Shown: positions 15,816 through 28,200, numbered from the stretch's first letter. The stretch is 45,719 nt of DNA from Methanobrevibacter thaueri (GCF_015062905.1 NZ_SUTK01000010.1:1-45719); one strand, 5' to 3'. Translations and numbers: made by a program. The notes: generated by a model not told the origin, from the sequence alone.

Positions 15816-17372
15816 TTAATTTCTGAATTCCAATTTTTCAACAAGGTTTAACAACTTATTTATGAATTTGGCTAAAGGGCCTAATTTCGAAGAATATCCT
15901 CTCAAGGTATCAATATCCTCTTTAGCGAAGAATTTAACCAAAATCAGCGCAAAGAAGTAAACTATCATGCACAGGATAATTCCAGGGAACAACATTAAGG
16001 TTGTCTTAGGAATGAAATAACCGAAAATGCCCATGATGGCAGTTGCAGCCATAACCTTAATGACGGATAATGTTGGAGGCCTGGTCTCAGTTAATTTTAA
16101 TGCAAAGTAAACACATGGAACCATCATCATGAAACATGCGATTGTTGTAGCGGTCGCTCCACCTGCAATTCCCAGAATCGGAGCCAAGACCCAGGAAAGG
16201 ACACCAGTCACGATTGAACCGAACACCAAAATATACATCGGGATTCTAGGATTGCCTACACCCTGGACAATACTGGTTGATATGGCAAAAATAGAATAGA
16301 ATGCCATTCCAATAGACAGCAACGCCAAAGCGGAAGCACCATTGACATAAGAAGGACTCTTAAAGTAGAAAAGCTGCAGAATAGGAACTGCAAACAGGGC
16401 AAGACCAATGCACATCGGGATTACGAACAATAGGGAAATCTTATAGGATTGCTCGACATACTTCTGAAGAGCCTTGACATCATGAAGCTTGAATGCCTCT
16501 GAAGATGCCGGCAGGATTGTGGTTGCAACGGAAATGGAAATCATCAGCGGCAACCGTGCAATAGGATCTGCAGCACCGAAGAATCCGACCTCAGCAAGTG
16601 TCAGGAACTTACCCATCACAATGGTACAGATGTTGAAGATAAGCATTTCAGCAATTGCGGTTATGATTACAGGAATCGCAAACTTGACCAATTTGATTCC
16701 AAGCTTCAGCTCGTCCTTATGCGTAAAGACAAAATCGTCAGTGTACTCGGGGATATATTTAGGCATGTAAACCTTGAAGATATACACTGCAGACAATGCT
16801 GCAAGGGCATAACCGATTACGGTACCCCATACTGCACCGACGGCGGACAATCCGATAAGGACAAATGCTGTTGCAAACAGAATCATGAACATCTGCTCTA
16901 CGGCACGGGTATAAACAATATACTCCATCTTATAGACACCCTGGAACGCCCCTCTAAATGCACCCAGAACAACACTGAATGGAGTGATGCATCCTATAAT
17001 CTGGAGGGGAACCATGGTTTCAGGTTTCTTTAGAAAAACTGCCATAAGCGGACCTATGACGAAAATCATCAGAAATCCCAAAAACAGTCCCAGAAATACC
17101 ATCATCTTCAGGGAAGTGTAGATTATCTGTCTGGCCATATTATGGTCATTTACAGCCTCATATTCCGCAATATATTTGGATATCGCAGGAGGAAGACCTC
17201 CTGAAGCCAAAGTCTGGAAAATACCCTGATTTGACATGGTAATATTCAAAATACCAAAAGCGGATGGGCCTAAAAGGGTAGCCATTAAAAAACGATATAC
17301 ATATCCTCCAATACGGAAAATTATATTTCCGATGAAAATTATCAGACTGCCCCTCACTAACTTATTTGCCAT
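15816..17372 (-). CDS. Oligosaccharide/lipid-linked flippase (MVF/Wzx-like, polysaccharide biosynthesis family)
   Basis: 518-aa polytopic membrane protein with about 14 hydrophobic helices. It begins ANKLVRGSLIIFIGNIIFRIGG, a common start of Wzx/MurJ-like transporters, and contains FLMATLLGPSAFGILN, GGLPPAISKYIAEY, FRGAFQGVYKM and GVGNPRIPMYILVFGSI. It likely flips a polyprenyl-linked sugar or pseudomurein precursor across the cytoplasmic membrane. The start at 17372 has AAGGT upstream. It lies 51 bases downstream of the Fe-S flavoprotein gene and 64 bases upstream of the ModE-like gene, all on the minus strand. The substrate cannot be read from sequence. Confidence 0.87.
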   Translation of the reverse strand: MANKLVRGSLIIFIGNIIFRIGGYVYRFLMATLLGPSAFGILNITMSNQGIFQTLASGGLPPAISKYIAEYEAVNDHNMARQIIYTSLKMMVFLGLFLGFLMIFVIGPLMAVFLKKPETMVPLQIIGCITPFSVVLGAFRGAFQGVYKMEYIVYTRAVEQMFMILFATAFVLIGLSAVGAVWGTVIGYALAALSAVYIFKVYMPKYIPEYTDDFVFTHKDELKLGIKLVKFAIPVIITAIAEMLIFNICTIVMGKFLTLAEVGFFGAADPIARLPLMISISVATTILPASSEAFKLHDVKALQKYVEQSYKISLLFVIPMCIGLALFAVPILQLFYFKSPSYVNGASALALLSIGMAFYSIFAISTSIVQGVGNPRIPMYILVFGSIVTGVLSWVLAPILGIAGGATATTIACFMMMVPCVYFALKLTETRPPTLSVIKVMAATAIMGIFGYFIPKTTLMLFPGIILCMIVYFFALILVKFFAKEDIDTLRGYSSKLGPLAKFINKLLNLVEKLEFRN

Positions 17373-17423
17373 AACATAACCTTAAAAAAAGTTTTTTAAT
17401 CTATTTTAACTTGATTATTATAT

Positions 17424-18008
17424 TTAAATGTATTTATTTAAGAAATTTTCAAATTCCACCAAAGTCCTGTCCAATGACTCCATGCCGTAAGTATCATTCT
17501 TTATTTCATCAAGGGAGTCCTGTGACCAGAAGGAAGCGCCTAAATTTGAACCGAAAGGTCCACCGCTGACAGGGATTATGCCATGTATCATGAAGTAAGA
17601 AATATTTGTCATGTGGGCGAAATCCTGTCCTCCTGTGCGGTCACCACCAACGGCAATGCTCATTCCTATTTTTCCCCTTAAAATGTTATAGTCTATGGCC
17701 TCAAGAGCTCTTGTCCTGTCCATGATGATTGACATGTTTGCTGAAACGGATCCTGACTGGACCGGAGTTGCAAGAATGATTCCATCTGAACTTTGAAGAT
17801 TTTCATAGACTTCTCCCATATCATCCTGTATGATGCATTTCTTGTTTTCCAGGCAGTAGTCGCAATGCATGCAGGGCTTGATGTCCTTTGCCTGACAGGT
17901 AAACATTTCAGTTTCAAAATCATGGCTTTTCAGTATGTCCAAAGCATGTGTCAACACATAATGAGTTGTATCATTTCTTGGACTTGCGCAAATTCCAAAG
18001 ATTTTCAT
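17424..18008 (-). CDS. Iron-sulfur flavoprotein / flavodoxin-family NAD(P)H oxidoreductase
   Basis: 194 aa with a flavodoxin-like FMN fold: N-terminal MKIFGICASPRNDTTHYVL (phosphate-binding loop), GIILATPVQSGSVSANMSII and GKIGMSIAVGGDRTGGQD. A compact cysteine motif PCMHCDYCLENKKC (C-x2-C-x2-C-x5-C) matches the [4Fe-4S] site of Methanosarcina-type Isf proteins. Such proteins move electrons or detoxify oxygen species in methanogens. No strong Shine-Dalgarno precedes the ATG at 18006-18008. Confidence 0.85.
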   Translation of the reverse strand: MKIFGICASPRNDTTHYVLTHALDILKSHDFETEMFTCQAKDIKPCMHCDYCLENKKCIIQDDMGEVYENLQSSDGIILATPVQSGSVSANMSIIMDRTRALEAIDYNILRGKIGMSIAVGGDRTGGQDFAHMTNISYFMIHGIIPVSGGPFGSNLGASFWSQDSLDEIKNDTYGMESLDRTLVEFENFLNKYI

Positions 18009-18081
18009 AAAAATATTTTTGGTTTGGATAGTAAAAATATTTTAGCAATTTCTTGAAAATGTTTTGAAAAAAGAAATGGAA

Positions 18082-18105
18082 AAATAGAGAAATTAATCCC
18101 TATTT
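18082..18105 (-). terminator. Hairpin terminator of the DUF3344 protein gene, stop codon in stem
   Basis: On the minus strand AAATAGGGA pairs with TCTCTATTT (one G-U) around the loop TTAATT. TAG in the left arm is the gene's stop codon (complement of 18100-18102). A T-run follows within the right arm. Confidence 0.7.
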
Positions 18106-21100
18106 TTTAATTTTAATTGTAGATTTTTTATTAATTGCATATTTATTGTTTCCGGATGAAATCACAACTTTATGTTTGCCAATTTTTAGTTTTTTAGTAT
18201 TTAATTTAGCAATACCTTTAGCATTTGTTTTAATTTTATAAGTTTTGGCCTTCTTACCTGTGAAAACCTTAACCTTAACAATGATGCCCTTAACTACTTT
18301 TTTTGTTGCCTTGTTTTTAACAGTGACTGTAAAGTATTTAGATTTTTTATAATTAGCAGTTAATTTTTTAGCAGAAACGATTGTATTTGCTTTAGAAACT
18401 TTAATTGAAGAAACAGTTTTTGAAATGCTGTATTCAGCATTTGCTGAAGTAATTTCAACTTTATGATTACCAATATCTAATGTGGATGCTCCAGTGAATG
18501 TTGCAATACCTTTAGCATTAGTTTTCAAAGTTTTGGTTACATATTTACTGCCAGTGAAAATTTTAACTGTTAGTTTTAAATTAGCAACAGGATTTTTATT
18601 AGCATCCAAAACCTTGATACCAAAGGTTTTGCCGGAACCATATGTGGTTGATACTGCTGTTGGAATTACAGTAGCTTTCATTACCTCATCCCCACTATCC
18701 CCAGGAGCTTCTTTAGTGATTACAATAATCTGTTGTAATGCCAATAAATAAGAGTTTGTTGAAACAAAAGAAATCAAATTGGTATCCGCAATTGAATTGG
18801 TGATATCTAATGCATACAGATTAGTGGAATTGGTATTTCCATCCCATACGTCTTCATTTAATTGATTATTGAAAATAACATTACCTTCGCCTTTTTGAGC
18901 TCCTGCAGCAAAGAGATATAGTTTAGCGTCCATTTTTCCACTTGAATTAACATTAAATACTGAATTTACTTTAGATTCCCTATTTAATTCATTGAAGTCA
19001 GTGAAAGAAAGTAAATCAGCATCATTTGAAATGTAAACTTCCTTGATGGTTTTGCTTCCAGTTGTATTGTACATGTAAATTAAGGTTGACGGATAAACAA
19101 ATGGAATATTTGATTTCTTATTTAAAGCAAATGAATTGGAACCCTCCTTAATTGATTGGCTTACATCATAAACCAATACTCCGTATCCATAATCTGCCTC
19201 GCTTCCAAAGTTGATTTGATCCCTGTACAATAAAATAGGATTTATTTCAACATCATTGAATCTTGTTGAAAACATGTTTAAATCTTCATTTAAACCTTCA
19301 TAAGGATTGAAATAACTATAAGGAACATAAATTAATGCTTTTACAAAGTTGGAATTGGCAGGTAGAGTTACCTCCCACACATCAGCTCTGGAAGTGCCGT
19401 AATTATCAAGATAGGAAGTGTAATCCTTGACATCAATAACAATATCCCCAGTTATTGTTCCATTAAAGAAAGGATTAAATGCATTTGAAGGATAAGAGAA
19501 ATCTTTTCCCAAGTAACCATCATATAATATCGGAGCACTAATTGAATATGAACCAATCTTTTCTCCATTGAATATTATTTCAGCAGTGTAGTTGACTTTA
19601 TCATTGTCCCCACCATAAACTGTATTTGCATCAATAGGCCTGATGGTTGGGTCTACAAATGATATTATAGTGCTTTTACCATTTAGAACAATGTCTTGTG
19701 AACCTATGAATGCGCCATCAGCATAGAGATGAATTGTAAATTCGCCACTTCTTGTGTTTTTAATTTCAACGTATACTTTGTTAGAAGTGCCCGCAAAGGC
19801 AACATTATCATATTCAGTGTTTATTGAAGAAACGGAAGTCTGTATTTTTTTAGTCAACACCATTATTTGCTGCAATGCAAAGAGTCTGTAGCCAGGCACA
19901 TTTGAATAAGCGCCAACAGTGACATTGTTGATATCCTTAACTGTTCTTTTAATATCTAACTTTTTCAAAGAGGTTTGCCTGCCTTCAATTGTCCATTTGG
20001 TTCTTTCACCATTAAAAACAATGTATGCATCGTCTCCGGAATCATCTGTTGCAGCAAAAACGTAAAAGTCAGCAGATTGAACCAATTCAGAACTGACATT
20101 GAATCTGGTATTCAATTCGACTGGCCTATTGGCTACATTATAAGAATTTTCAAGAATATCCGCAGTATTATCGATGTAAATAAATTTTAAGGTATCGCTA
20201 CCGGTCTTGTTATACATATATATTAAAGTACTTGGATTTAATGCAGGATATTCGTCAAATTTCTTGAGGAACAATGTATTATCACCATTTCTAAGATATT
20301 CAGTCACATCATAAATGAAAACACCATATCCATATACTGCATAAGGATATTCAGTTGTAAATGCATGAAGAATATTGGATTGATCCCTATAATATCCGCA
20401 TACGTTCAATTTGTTTCCGTTGAATGTGGCCTCAATCAGATTTTCATTTTCTGTAATGTTATTGAGATAATTTGGAATATAGTAATTATAAGGAACATAA
20501 ATAAATGCCTTAACGAGATTAGACCCGCTAGGCAATTCCAGATTCCAAACATCGGTTCTGTTTAAATCCTTTCTATCCAAGTAAGAGGTCTCTTCTTTAA
20601 CCTTAACTACAATATCCCCAGTGATTGAAGCATTGTATGAGAATGGAATGTCATAACCTGTTTCATATGCAAAATCTTTACTTAAAAGACCATTGTAAAG
20701 AATAGGAATTAGACTGGAAAACGAATTGACCATTTCTCCATCATAATACAATAATAAAGTGTAATTAGTTTTATCATGATTTGCCTTATAATCAGTGTTT
20801 TTGTCAACAGCCCTGATTGTAGGGTCAGTGAGATGAACGGTTGTAGCCACCAATTTTTGCAAATTAACGTTGACGCTGTCCACTTCCACACCATCAGCCA
20901 ATAACTTAAGGTTATAATTTCCTGCATTATTCACTTTAACGGAAGCGGTTACTGTATTGTTGGTACCTGCATAAACAAGGATGATTGGAGTTGTTCCTGA
21001 TGAATACTCTGTTCTGAATGAGAGTTCCTCACCGCCGACAGACTCTCTAGAATAATAACTGTTGTCAACGACCAAAAGGGACATGGCCTCTTTAAATGAA

Positions 21101-22101
21101 GCCCATCCGGAAGAACTGGCTGTGCATTCCAAATACAACTCAGAGTCAAACAATTCAGTCAAATCCCATTCATGATATTGGTAATAGCTTCCATCAATAT
21201 AAACATCCCCATAATCCTCCTGAGAAATTAGAGGCATACCATTCAACTCATAAAACGCATCATTGCTTGAAAGTCCAATATTTGTAAGAGTTGCTTTACC
21301 ATTTTCCCCAAGTTCAAATTCGCCGGCATCAAAAGAAACACCGGTCTTGGCATCTGTCCATGCTTGACCTGCATTAAACTGGTAGAATACCTCATCATCA
21401 TCACCGTCATCATATGCAAGAATTAGAGATACCAATTTAATCCTGCCGTCGAATTGTCTGTTTCCAGGCAGGGAAAGAACATCAACAGACACTGAAGTCC
21501 CATTCAATCCTTGAACCATGTCCGTTATATTATAAAAGATCATATAATCAGAATAGACTTTGTCTATATAATCATTCAAAACAAATCTTGTGCCATCAGT
21601 TACCCCACTTGGATACCACAAATATTCTGAATGAGTGGAAGTGGCATTAACAGTGGTTATAGTAGTATTTGCAATTATATCATAAGTTGGTTGTGCAGTT
21701 CCCGCATAAACATTAACATAAACATATGCAAACTTAATGTCAGTAGCTTCTGACGGTATTAAATAAGTTATTCCTCCACGATTACCATTGACACTGTCAC
21801 TAGGTCCCCATGGGTGTGTCGCTGTTAGATCCACACCTCCTGAAACAACACCCTTCTCAACAAGAGGGATGTCATCGCTTATGACAGTATCCTTTAAAAT
21901 ATCCTCATTAGAACCAGCTAATTTTCCATCATCAGAAGACGATTCAACTTCCTGCAAGTCAACACTCTTATCATCAATAGATAATATATCCGAATCACTA
22001 CAGGTTTGATTTAAATCATTAGTGTCTTCAGCAAAGACAATACCTGCATTAACGATGATAATTAGTGTTAAAATAATCAGCAAAAATTTTTTATTAAACA
22101 T
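18100..22101 (-). CDS. Adhesin-like surface protein with three DUF3344 units and Ig-like C-terminus
   Basis: 1333 aa with signal peptide MFNKKFLLIILTLIIIVNAG then FAEDTND, and an acidic Ser/Asp-rich spacer. Residues ~66-370 form a DUF3344 unit (AYVYVNVYAGTAQPTYDIIA, GNRQFDGRIKLVSLILAYDD). Two further, mutually similar units follow at about 400-760 and 780-1130. Each repeats a pattern of DPTIR.(I/V)D.NT.Y, a GYLGKDF or GLLSKDF motif, TGDIVVKVKEETSYLD, YGYGV.(I/V)YDV and YPSTLIYMYN. The C-terminal ~180 residues are two Ig-like modules, the last strongly lysine-rich and ending TIKIKK. No membrane anchor. Many NxS/T sequons suggest glycosylation outside the cell. The ATG at 22099-22101 has AAGGT upstream. 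DUF3344 proteins are a hallmark of Methanobrevibacter surface proteomes; their ligand is unknown. Confidence 0.87.
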   Translation of the reverse strand: MFNKKFLLIILTLIIIVNAGIVFAEDTNDLNQTCSDSDILSIDDKSVDLQEVESSSDDGKLAGSNEDILKDTVISDDIPLVEKGVVSGGVDLTATHPWGPSDSVNGNRGGITYLIPSEATDIKFAYVYVNVYAGTAQPTYDIIANTTITTVNATSTHSEYLWYPSGVTDGTRFVLNDYIDKVYSDYMIFYNITDMVQGLNGTSVSVDVLSLPGNRQFDGRIKLVSLILAYDDGDDDEVFYQFNAGQAWTDAKTGVSFDAGEFELGENGKATLTNIGLSSNDAFYELNGMPLISQEDYGDVYIDGSYYQYHEWDLTELFDSELYLECTASSSGWASFKEAMSLLVVDNSYYSRESVGGEELSFRTEYSSGTTPIILVYAGTNNTVTASVKVNNAGNYNLKLLADGVEVDSVNVNLQKLVATTVHLTDPTIRAVDKNTDYKANHDKTNYTLLLYYDGEMVNSFSSLIPILYNGLLSKDFAYETGYDIPFSYNASITGDIVVKVKEETSYLDRKDLNRTDVWNLELPSGSNLVKAFIYVPYNYYIPNYLNNITENENLIEATFNGNKLNVCGYYRDQSNILHAFTTEYPYAVYGYGVFIYDVTEYLRNGDNTLFLKKFDEYPALNPSTLIYMYNKTGSDTLKFIYIDNTADILENSYNVANRPVELNTRFNVSSELVQSADFYVFAATDDSGDDAYIVFNGERTKWTIEGRQTSLKKLDIKRTVKDINNVTVGAYSNVPGYRLFALQQIMVLTKKIQTSVSSINTEYDNVAFAGTSNKVYVEIKNTRSGEFTIHLYADGAFIGSQDIVLNGKSTIISFVDPTIRPIDANTVYGGDNDKVNYTAEIIFNGEKIGSYSISAPILYDGYLGKDFSYPSNAFNPFFNGTITGDIVIDVKDYTSYLDNYGTSRADVWEVTLPANSNFVKALIYVPYSYFNPYEGLNEDLNMFSTRFNDVEINPILLYRDQINFGSEADYGYGVLVYDVSQSIKEGSNSFALNKKSNIPFVYPSTLIYMYNTTGSKTIKEVYISNDADLLSFTDFNELNRESKVNSVFNVNSSGKMDAKLYLFAAGAQKGEGNVIFNNQLNEDVWDGNTNSTNLYALDITNSIADTNLISFVSTNSYLLALQQIIVITKEAPGDSGDEVMKATVIPTAVSTTYGSGKTFGIKVLDANKNPVANLKLTVKIFTGSKYVTKTLKTNAKGIATFTGASTLDIGNHKVEITSANAEYSISKTVSSIKVSKANTIVSAKKLTANYKKSKYFTVTVKNKATKKVVKGIIVKVKVFTGKKAKTYKIKTNAKGIAKLNTKKLKIGKHKVVISSGNNKYAINKKSTIKIKK

Positions 22102-22223
22102 TGTCTTTACCTTAATAATTTTTAATAATATTTTATTATTCAGATAATATATTTATTAAAAATAATAATATAAGTTTTTCCAAAAAGTTTGAAAAAATGA
22201 GCAAATTTTAAAAAAATAGATAA

Positions 22224-22247
22224 AAATAGAGAAATTAATCTCTATTT
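22224..22247 (-). terminator. Hairpin terminator of the 2401-aa adhesin gene, stop codon in stem
   Basis: Perfect 9-bp stem AAATAGAGA (22224-22232) / TCTCTATTT (22239-22247) with a 6-base loop. The TAG stop (complement of 22242-22244) lies within it. Nearly identical to the hairpin at 18082-18105. Confidence 0.75.
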
Positions 22248-25200
22248 TTTGATTACAATTTTACCTTTTTTACTGACTGCTTTGTAAGCTCCATCACCAG
22301 CAAATTTAACCTTGTACTTAAAAGTTCCTCGTTTATTGAGTTTAACTTTAATGGTAGCTACACCTTTTGAATTGGTTTTAGCTTTGAAAGTTTTACCTTT
22401 GACAGTTAGAGTAACTTTCTTTTTAGCCAAAGCTTTTCCTTCAGATTTTAAAGTTATTTTAACTTTTTTGGTTTTCTTTTTAACTTTAAATTTCTTTTTA
22501 GGAGCGGTGATTTTTGTAGCCTTTTTAGTTACAGTAATTTTACCGGTTGCTACAGTAGCTGCATATGTTTTATCACCCATAAATGTGACTACAACATTGT
22601 AAGTGCCTGCAGTTGAGTATTTGACTGACAATTTTGCAATACCCTTATCATCAGTGGTCACTTTTTTGGTTACGCCATTAATAATAATGGATACTGTTTT
22701 ATTAGCTAAAACATTACCTTTACTATCTGTTAATGTAACTTGGAAGTTTCCACTGTTTAAAGCTTTGATTTTCAAAGCACTAACCGCAATATTTGTAGGA
22801 ATTAATTCAGAAGTCATGTTCTGAATTTGTTTTTGAGCTTCTTCCAATTGAGCAGTAACATTTGCCAATTGAGCAGTTAAATCAGCAACTTTAGCTTCCG
22901 CAGCAGTCACATTAGCTTGAGCCTCAGCCAATTGAGCAGTTAAATCAGCAACTTTAGCTTCCGCAGCAGTTAAATTAGACTTAGCATCAGCAAGTTCACT
23001 AGCCAAACTAGTAGCATTAGCCTGAGCCTCAGCCAATTGAGCATTTGTATTAGCCAATTGTTCAGTTAAATTAGTAATGTTACTGTTAGCATTAGCCAAT
23101 TGAGCAGTCAAATCAGTGACTTGTTGTTGAGCATCAGCAAGTTGACCTTCCAATGTAGCAATTTCAGCTTCCGCGGCAGTTAAATTAGATTTAACATCAG
23201 CAAGCTCATCAGCCAAAGCAGTAGCATTAGCCTGAGCCTCAGCCAATTGAGCAGTCAAATCAGCAACTTTAGAAGTTTTATTATCCAATTGAGCAGTAAT
23301 ATCTGCTAATTGAGCAGTTAAATTAGCAACTTTTTCATTTGCTACAGCAAGATCACTTTCCAAACCGGCAATAGTTTCATTTGCAACAGTCAAATTAGCC
23401 TTTGCATCAGCAAGCTCATCAGCCAAAGCAGTAGCATTAGCCTGAGCCTCAGCCAATTGTACCTCTAAATCAGAAATTGTTTTGTTGGTTTCTTCATCTG
23501 AAGCAATATCACTTAAAGTGATTGATTTGCTTGAAGCTAAAAATTCACCGTTAGCTTCGAAAATTATGTTGTTTACACCGTTTTTACCGATTATTGTAAA
23601 TTCACCAGCATCATTAGTTACGGCAGTTGCAAAGTCTGCACCATCAACAGTTAATTTGATGGTTTGACCAGCTAAACCTAAACCAGCATTATCTTTTAAA
23701 ATTCCTGAAATAGTACCGTTACCTTGGATTGAAGTGATTTCTATAGAAGTTTCCACTGTTTCCATTTTAGTAACAACTAAGACTTGTTCATAAGCAACAG
23801 TAGTTGAAGATCTGGTGGTTGAAACAAACCATACCCTATTGTTTTCAGAAATACTGTCAGTTACATCTAATTCTAAAGCATAACAACTGTTAGAAGTACG
23901 TCCTATGAATGCATTTTCTACTTCCTTATCATTGAATAAAAGATTATTATACATTGAAGAGGAACCAGTGAATACATACCAGGTTGCTTCAGTCATATTT
24001 TCTAAATTCAATCCATTATAATCTACTACAAATTTAATTTTGTCATCAAAACCTTCCATGTTATAATTTGGATAAAATACGTCACAAATATCGCTGAAGT
24101 AAACTTCTTTGGTTACGTGGCTATTTGGCATATCATATAATACATACAAGGTAGATGGATATAATGCACAGTTGCCTGTTTTCTCAATGGAGAAATAATT
24201 TTCCTCATTTGCCTTATAATACTCACTTACATCAAATACTAGAAGACCATAGTCATATGCACCCCAACCACCGAGGTTACCTCTATCTCTTTCAAAAGAG
24301 ATATAATCGGAAGTTATTTCAACATCATTGAATATTAAAGTCCATCCATTAGGGAAGAATGAAGTGTCCCAGTTATAGTTGAAGTATAAGAATGCCCTGA
24401 TATTTTCTGCATCTTCAGGTGTTACAATGTTCCAGGTTTCATTTCTGAATCTAGAATATTGATCCATGTAAACGCTTTCATCTTGTGTAGCAATGATGAT
24501 ATCTCCAGTAACTGTGAAATTCCTGTTTATGATATTGTCATGACCACCATATGCATATGTCTTATTTAAATATCCATTATATGCAAGTATCTTATCAACA
24601 CTGCGTGTTGAAACTAAATCTGCACCTCTCATTAAATTAAAGGTGAATTTAATTTTATTATTGCTTGCAGCAGGCCATACGGTCTGTTCGGTCAACGGAC
24701 GGATTGTAGGATCTGTTACAGCAATTGTTGAAGATCCGCTGATTAATGATTCGATTGGATAACTAGCAATCAATTCGCCAGTTTCATTTGAATAAACTTC
24801 AAGAACTAATCCTTCAACACTATCAACTTCAGCACTATTTAAAGTGATAGTGAAGGTATTGTTGACTGCAGGGTATATTCCATCGTTCCATGGAGTTTTT
24901 ACATTAGTAATTTCCACTTCAGGCAATGTTTCTTTTACTGTAAATTTAATTTCGTTTTTAACGCCAAGTACATCTACGGTAATTACTTCATCACCAAGGG
25001 TAGTAGCATTATAAGTAGATACAACACTATTAGTTATAGCTGTTTCATTAGGAGTTATTTTACCTAAAATAGCATCAAATATTACAGGCAATTGGACTAC
25101 ATTATTATTTAATGTAGTTGTGATAGTCACTAAATCGCCGGCATAAACAGTTTCTTGACTTAAAGTAGATGACAATACTAAATAAGATTCGACATTTGCA

Positions 25201-28200
25201 TTTGTGAATCCTAAATCTTTAGGATTTGTGTCTTTGGTAGTGTCATTATTTCCCCACCAGTTATTTTCAACTGTGGCTTCACTTGGAGTTTTGACATATA
25301 AGCTGTCTTCACCTAACAAAATGGAGTTGGTGATTGTTAAACTGCCGTCATATTGATTGATTGATTCACCATTTCTGTTTCTATCGGTTAATCTGTTATT
25401 ATAGAATATGGAACGGTCAATAATAACAGTACCGTATGAGCAGATAGCTCCTCCAGTGGACCATCCATTGTTTAGGACAGTGTTTTCAGTGAAAATACAA
25501 TTTGAAATGTCTAATAAAACATTGCCGTTTTCAGCGTTGATGGCTCCACCACCATAGAATGCGGAGTTTTCGCTGAAAGATGAATCTGCTATTGTTGCAG
25601 TTGATGATTTTAAGTTAATGGCTCCACCATAACTGCTGGAATGGCCTGCAGTGTTATTTATAAATTGACAATTATCAATATTTAAAATTGCATTACTTGC
25701 CCATATTGCTCCTCCACGTTTATCAGTAGCGCTGGCAACATTTGCATTAGTAAATACTAAATTAGAGAAATTAACAGTTAATCCATTAATATAAAATATT
25801 CTTCCGTTATTATTCGCATCAATAACTACTTCATTTCCAATACCGATTATGGAAATGTTTTTATCAATAGTTAAACCGTTTACATCAGCGGCATCCAAGT
25901 AGTTAACACCTTCTGCAATATAGATTGTTTTACCTTCTCCAACAATGCTTAACGCATGTTCAATGGTTTTTACGGCATTAGCCCAACTATCACCAGCGTT
26001 AGTATCTAAACCGCCACTGTAATTAACAAATACAGTTCCAGCCTCAGGGGCGACATTTAAGTCTAAAGTTCCAACAGGTGCATAAATATTAGCAGTGACG
26101 GAACCTTCACCCATTACGGCAGGAGTGTATGTGGTTGTTCCGATACCGTTTACAAGAGTGGTCTCTACAGGATTAACATTACCATTTACAGCAGCGAATG
26201 TTAAAGGAAGAGTGGTTGGAAGTGAGTCAATGTCTGCAGTTGCACCATTATTAAGTTTTGTTAAATCAACATTAATTACAATAGGTTCTCCGGCAACAGC
26301 GTTACCTTGTGCTGTAATGTCCAATACCAAATAATTAGTATAAGTTATAGCTCCATTAGACAAGGTACTGAAATTAGGAGTGTTTGTTCCCCAATAACAG
26401 TTATTAAGGGTTACTGGACGATTTGCATTTTGTTTTCCGATTGTATGGCCGGAATCATCTGTGTTATTGATGAATATACAATAACTACCGGTTCCTGAGT
26501 AACTGTTTCCACCCAGATATAATGCTCCGCCGGTTTTTGCTTTGTTATTAATGAATACATTAGCAGGACCTATTTCAAATCCATAACCACCTACTGTACC
26601 ATAACCATAGTTACCGGTTGCCACATTTCCATAGAATAGATTGTTTTTACCTGTGGTTATTTTTCCTTGAGCATAAATGGCAGATCCACGACCGTTAGCA
26701 GTGTTTTCTATGAATTTACAATTATCCCCAATTGTGATGGTTCCTTTTTGTTGTGAACCTAAAACACCACCTGTAGGAGCGCTATTGCCTATGAATGTAA
26801 CATTATTAATGTTATCAATAGTTCCCCTATTTGTTCCAATAGCTCCTCCAGTATTAGCGGCATAACAGTTTGAAATAATAGAATCAGAGATGATTAAATA
26901 CCCTTGGCGGACAGGATTTGTATTTCCGCCGTCTTCAAGCTGAATTGCACCACCGTAAGAACCTTTACCATTGGTTAAAGTTAATTTGGTAATGTTTAAT
27001 GTATAACCTACACCAATAGTGAATATTCTTTTTGTGTTTTCACCGGAAATTACAGCATTTGTACTTTGACCTACGATAGCAATGTTTTTAGCTATAGAAA
27101 TACCTGCTGCAGGGACAGAATCGCCTAATGTGTAGAAACCGTCAGCAACATAAATAGTTCCGTCTTCATCTACAGCACTTACGGCTTTTTCAATTGTTTT
27201 GAAAGCTTTATCCCAACTAGTTCCAGGATTTGAATCAGAACCTCCAGTTGCATTTACATAAACGACTGCAGTTGAAACTACATCTCCGGAAGATAATGAT
27301 ACAGTATCTTTAAATCCTAAAATATCAGCAGTTACAGCATTATTTTCAGTTTCAGTGAGTGTATATGTAAGGGAAGCAGCACCATTGACAAGATTAATGT
27401 TTTCAGCACTGACAGTTCCGCCTGTAGCTGTAATGGTTGCAGGGAGATCTGGTATATCAAATTCGCTGCCATCACTTGAAAGCAAGTTAATGTTAACGGT
27501 TGCAGTATCTCCTACATTCATACCTGTCGCATACATTGTCATGTTAAGATATAAATATGATCCGTCAGCATTTGTGTATCCTAAGTCTTTAGGAGTTGTA
27601 GCCTTATTAGCATCATTGTTTCCCCACCAGTTATTTGCTAAAACGGCATTGGCAGGAGTTGCATGATAAACTGAGAGATCTCCATCAAGTAAAATAGAAT
27701 TGGTTATGGTTAAAGCTCCAGTTGTGTATTGATTGATACTTCTTCCATTTTTACCGCTTGCCAATATATTTCCATAAAACATGGATCTGTCAATTATTAC
27801 AGTTCCATATGAACAAATGGCGCCTCCAGTAGCCCAACCGGTATTTATAACTTCATTATTAGTAAATACGGTGTTGGAAATATTTAATAAGATATTATTA
27901 TTTTCAGCATTAATTGCGGCACCGGTGTAAAAAGCAGAGTTTCCATCGAAATAGGAATTTGTTATGGTTGCAGTTGATGATTTTAAGTTGATAGCTCCAC
28001 CGTAGGATGAACTTGCACCTGCAGTATTATTGATGAATTTACAATTATCGACTGTTAAGGTAGCTCCATTAACCCATAAGGCTCCTCCACGTTTGTCACT
28101 AGCACTGGCAACATTAGCATTTGCGAATACTATATTAGAGAAGTTTACAGTGTAGGCACCAATACTGAATATTCTACCATTATTATCGGCATCGATTACA

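Noticed and set aside
22815..23500. Regularly spaced repeats as a CRISPR array
   Set aside because: The repeats are in frame, encode heptads and have no unique spacers of constant length; they are coding repeats.
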